Source of the DNA: Clostridia bacterium
GTDB taxonomy: Bacteria > Bacillota_A > Clostridia > Oscillospirales > CAG-272
Direction of reading: 5' to 3'
DNA length: 64,000 nucleotides
Assembly (NCBI GenBank): GCA_017462125.1
Contig: JAFTRQ010000133.1
Coordinates: 1 to 64,000 of the forward strand
Shown: piece by piece, positions 62,281 through 64,000 of the stretch
Layout: every line of letters begins with the position of its first letter
Numbering within the stretch: position 1 is the stretch's first letter
Program-made: the position numbers and the translations under genes
The notes under the pieces: generated by a model
The model's input: the letters and a program-made list of their open reading frames with translations, nothing else
Told to the model about the DNA's origin: nothing
Database searches by the model: none

Positions 62281-63657
62281 ATGAGACCAAATATTTTGTT
62301 TATCAGCTGTGACCAACAGAGATGGGATTGCCTCGGATTTAACGGCGTCTATCCTGTAAAAACTCCAAACATCGACCGTTTGGCGAATGAGGGCATCAGC
62401 TTTGACCACAGCTTCACGCCGCTTCCCACCTGCTGTCCCGCAAGACAGGCACTTCTGTGCGGCAAGAGACCCGAAAGATATGGAGCCTTGTGGAATTTTG
62501 ACCAAGGCACACCTGTAGGCTCTGTCCCCGCCGATGCCTTCTCCTGGGCGAGATCGCTTTCCGAATGCGGATACCGAACGGGCTACGTGGGAAAATGGCA
62601 CGTCAGCCCCACCCTGACCCCTCTTGATTTCGGCTATGAGGATTACGTCAGCGAAAGGGAATTGCAGGCTTATCAAAGGGAAAATAACCCAACGCTCTCC
62701 TTCAAAAAGGGATTTTTCGGCGAGGTCAGCCCCTATCCTTACGAGGACAGCCCCACCCACAGAAATGCCGCCCACGTTATCGAGCTTGTGGAAAAGTATG
62801 ATGGCGAGCCTTGGCACATCAAAATGGACTTTGCGGAGCCACATCTGCCCTGCAGACCCAGCGAGCCCTTCGCTTCGATGTACGGGGAGGTACCAAAGTG
62901 GCGCGCATTTGACGACACCCTTGAGGGCAAGCCCTTTATTCAGCGACAGATGCGATACAATTGGAACACGGCAGATATGTCGTGGGAGGAGATGCACGAG
63001 ACCGCAAGGCTTTATTACGGCTACATCAGCCAGATAGACGATGCCATCGGCAGGGTGCTTGACCATCTTGAAAAGAAGGGAATTCTTGACAATACCGTCA
63101 TCATCTACACCGCCGACCACGGAGACCTTTGCGGTGAGCGGCGGATGATGGATAAGCATTACGTAATGTATGACGAGGTGGTGCGCGTGCCGCTGGTCAT
63201 TCGCTATCCCGCGTTGATCGAAAAGGGGATCAGAAGCCAAGCCTTCGTCACCAATATGCTTGACCTTGTGCCCACCGTGCTGACTCTTGCGGGCGCTCCC
63301 GTGCCCGATGATCTTGACGGCATCAGCCTGATGCCCTACCTTTGCGGTGAGCAGACAGAGAGCATCCGTAAATACGCTATGGTGACCTATAACGGTCAAC
63401 AGTTCGGGCTCTATACTCAGCGAATGATCCGCAACGAAAAATATAAATACGTGTGGAATCCCACAGATATGGACGAGCTTTACGATATGGAAAACGACCC
63501 CGCCGAGCTTGTCAATCTTGCCCTCTGCCAGGAGTATGGCGACGTATTAAAGACACTCCGCGCCGATCTGCTCAGAGAGCTTGACGCGGTGCAGGATTGC
63601 ACCGTGAAGAGCAAGTGGATGCGAGATCAGCTTCAGTATAACCGAAAATGTTCGTAA
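62281..63657 (+). CDS. formylglycine-dependent sulfatase
   Basis: A 458-residue type I sulfatase of the alkaline-phosphatase superfamily. The metal site starts with FISCDQQRWD (about 7-16). The modification motif is CCPARQALLCG with Cys51 as the expected formylglycine site, so it is a Cys-type sulfatase matching the adjacent anSME. The usual Thr before the final Gly is Cys here. TADHGDLCGE (about 278-287) and MDKH provide further metal or sulfate ligands. No signal peptide, so it probably removes sulfate from imported oligosaccharides. AAAGGAAAG precedes the ATG at 62281. Confidence 0.93.
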   Translation: MRPNILFISCDQQRWDCLGFNGVYPVKTPNIDRLANEGISFDHSFTPLPTCCPARQALLCGKRPERYGALWNFDQGTPVGSVPADAFSWARSLSECGYRTGYVGKWHVSPTLTPLDFGYEDYVSERELQAYQRENNPTLSFKKGFFGEVSPYPYEDSPTHRNAAHVIELVEKYDGEPWHIKMDFAEPHLPCRPSEPFASMYGEVPKWRAFDDTLEGKPFIQRQMRYNWNTADMSWEEMHETARLYYGYISQIDDAIGRVLDHLEKKGILDNTVIIYTADHGDLCGERRMMDKHYVMYDEVVRVPLVIRYPALIEKGIRSQAFVTNMLDLVPTVLTLAGAPVPDDLDGISLMPYLCGEQTESIRKYAMVTYNGQQFGLYTQRMIRNEKYKYVWNPTDMDELYDMENDPAELVNLALCQEYGDVLKTLRADLLRELDAVQDCTVKSKWMRDQLQYNRKCS

Positions 63658-63728
63658 ATGATGAATGAAGCTGTCATACACAGCGCAGAACGGAAGGCAC
63701 TTTCAAAAGCAAAGATGAAATAAAACGA

Positions 63729-63776
63729 AAAAGCAAGAAATCCCAAGGCACTTTCGATGAGTACCTTGGGATTTCT
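63729..63776. terminator. bidirectional terminator, second copy of the 38895 element
   Basis: AAGAAATCCCAAGG and CCTTGGGATTTCTT form a 14-bp stem with loop region containing TCGATGAG. It lies between the sulfatase and the convergent AraC gene and differs from the copy at 38895 by four transitions in the aligned core. Confidence 0.75.
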
Positions 63777-63804
63777 TGTAATTGACCGCAGATATCAGGA
63801 TCGA

Positions 63805-64000
63805 TCAAAGAGCCGATATGCCGCTGTTCATTTTTCTGTATTCGAGCGGGGAGCATCCCATATAACGCTTGAAATAACCCGAAAAATAGTAGATGTCGCA
63901 AAAGCCGCATTTTTCGGATATCTCGCCTATGGACATAGATGATCCGTTCAAAATTTCTGCCGCTCTCGATATTCTGACGTAGATAAGATATTTGTGCAAC
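63805..64000 (-). CDS. AraC-family regulator, C-terminal end only
   Basis: The frame runs off the right edge of the window. The visible part is the second helix-turn-helix of an AraC-type DNA-binding domain: LNGSSMSIGEISEKCGF, FCDIYYFSGYFKRYMGCSP and LEYRK. The terminal portion of the protein is complete, with a stop at 63805. The sensing domain lies outside the window. It is convergent to the sulfatase gene. Confidence 0.85.
   Translation of the reverse strand, partial: LHKYLIYVRISRAAEILNGSSMSIGEISEKCGFCDIYYFSGYFKRYMGCSPLEYRKMNSGISAL

Noticed and set aside
61903..63399. 498-codon open frame antisense to the sulfatase and the maturase end
   Set aside because: It is the complement of strongly coding sequence with recognised motifs, and the translated product has no protein-like character.

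Overview
The window is a low-to-mid GC chromosomal segment of a spore-forming Bacillota, most likely a gut-type member of the Clostridia. Evidence: the sporulation genes ylbJ, yqfC and yqfD, a T-box leader on valS, HPr with both His15 and Ser46, consensus SigA-type promoters, and Shine-Dalgarno sequences of the GGAGG type. I cannot name a genus from sequence alone.

Region 1 (1-25.3 kb) is conserved housekeeping DNA. It holds a T-box-controlled valS fragment, tRNA-Thr, ylbJ, the operon yqfC-yqfD-phoH-ybeY-(unknown membrane protein)-era-recO, yajC with a TIGR04086-type membrane gene, rimM-trmD followed by an O-antigen-ligase-like protein and two single-pass membrane proteins, ptsH, uvrC, rsmD-coaD, a DUF308-like protein, uvrB and uvrA, and tRNA-Gly. 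Several spacers carry strong hairpins or palindromic repeats.

Region 2 (25.4-36.1 kb) is accessory. An operon encodes two paralogous beta-helix proteins flanking a GH28-like beta-helix protein. Upstream of it lies a co-directional block with two XRE regulators that have long C-terminal regions, an AAA/ABC-type ATPase and three unrecognised proteins.

Region 3 (36.4-38.9 kb) is an isolated phage-tail-like module (BppU-type baseplate protein, leucine-rich-repeat protein, a small protein, an XhlA-like protein). It has its own promoter and a leader with several stem-loops whose loops share GGGGA.

Region 4 (39-64 kb) is a polysaccharide-utilisation region under three AraC regulators. It contains two GH78 alpha-L-rhamnosidases, a BNR/sialidase-fold protein, three unusual putative TIM-barrel glycosidases (one with a frame break, one with a DUF6259-like architecture), a 1446-residue lipoprotein, a Gfo/Idh/MocA oxidoreductase, a sugar isomerase/epimerase, and a sulfatase beside its radical-SAM maturase. 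Most of these enzymes lack signal peptides, so the locus probably processes imported rhamnose-containing, possibly sulfated oligosaccharides in the cytoplasm, although no transporter is visible here.

The best candidates for something undescribed are the GGGGA-loop leader of the tail module, the XRE-ATPase-XRE block, and the orphan glycosidases and lipoprotein of the rhamnose locus.
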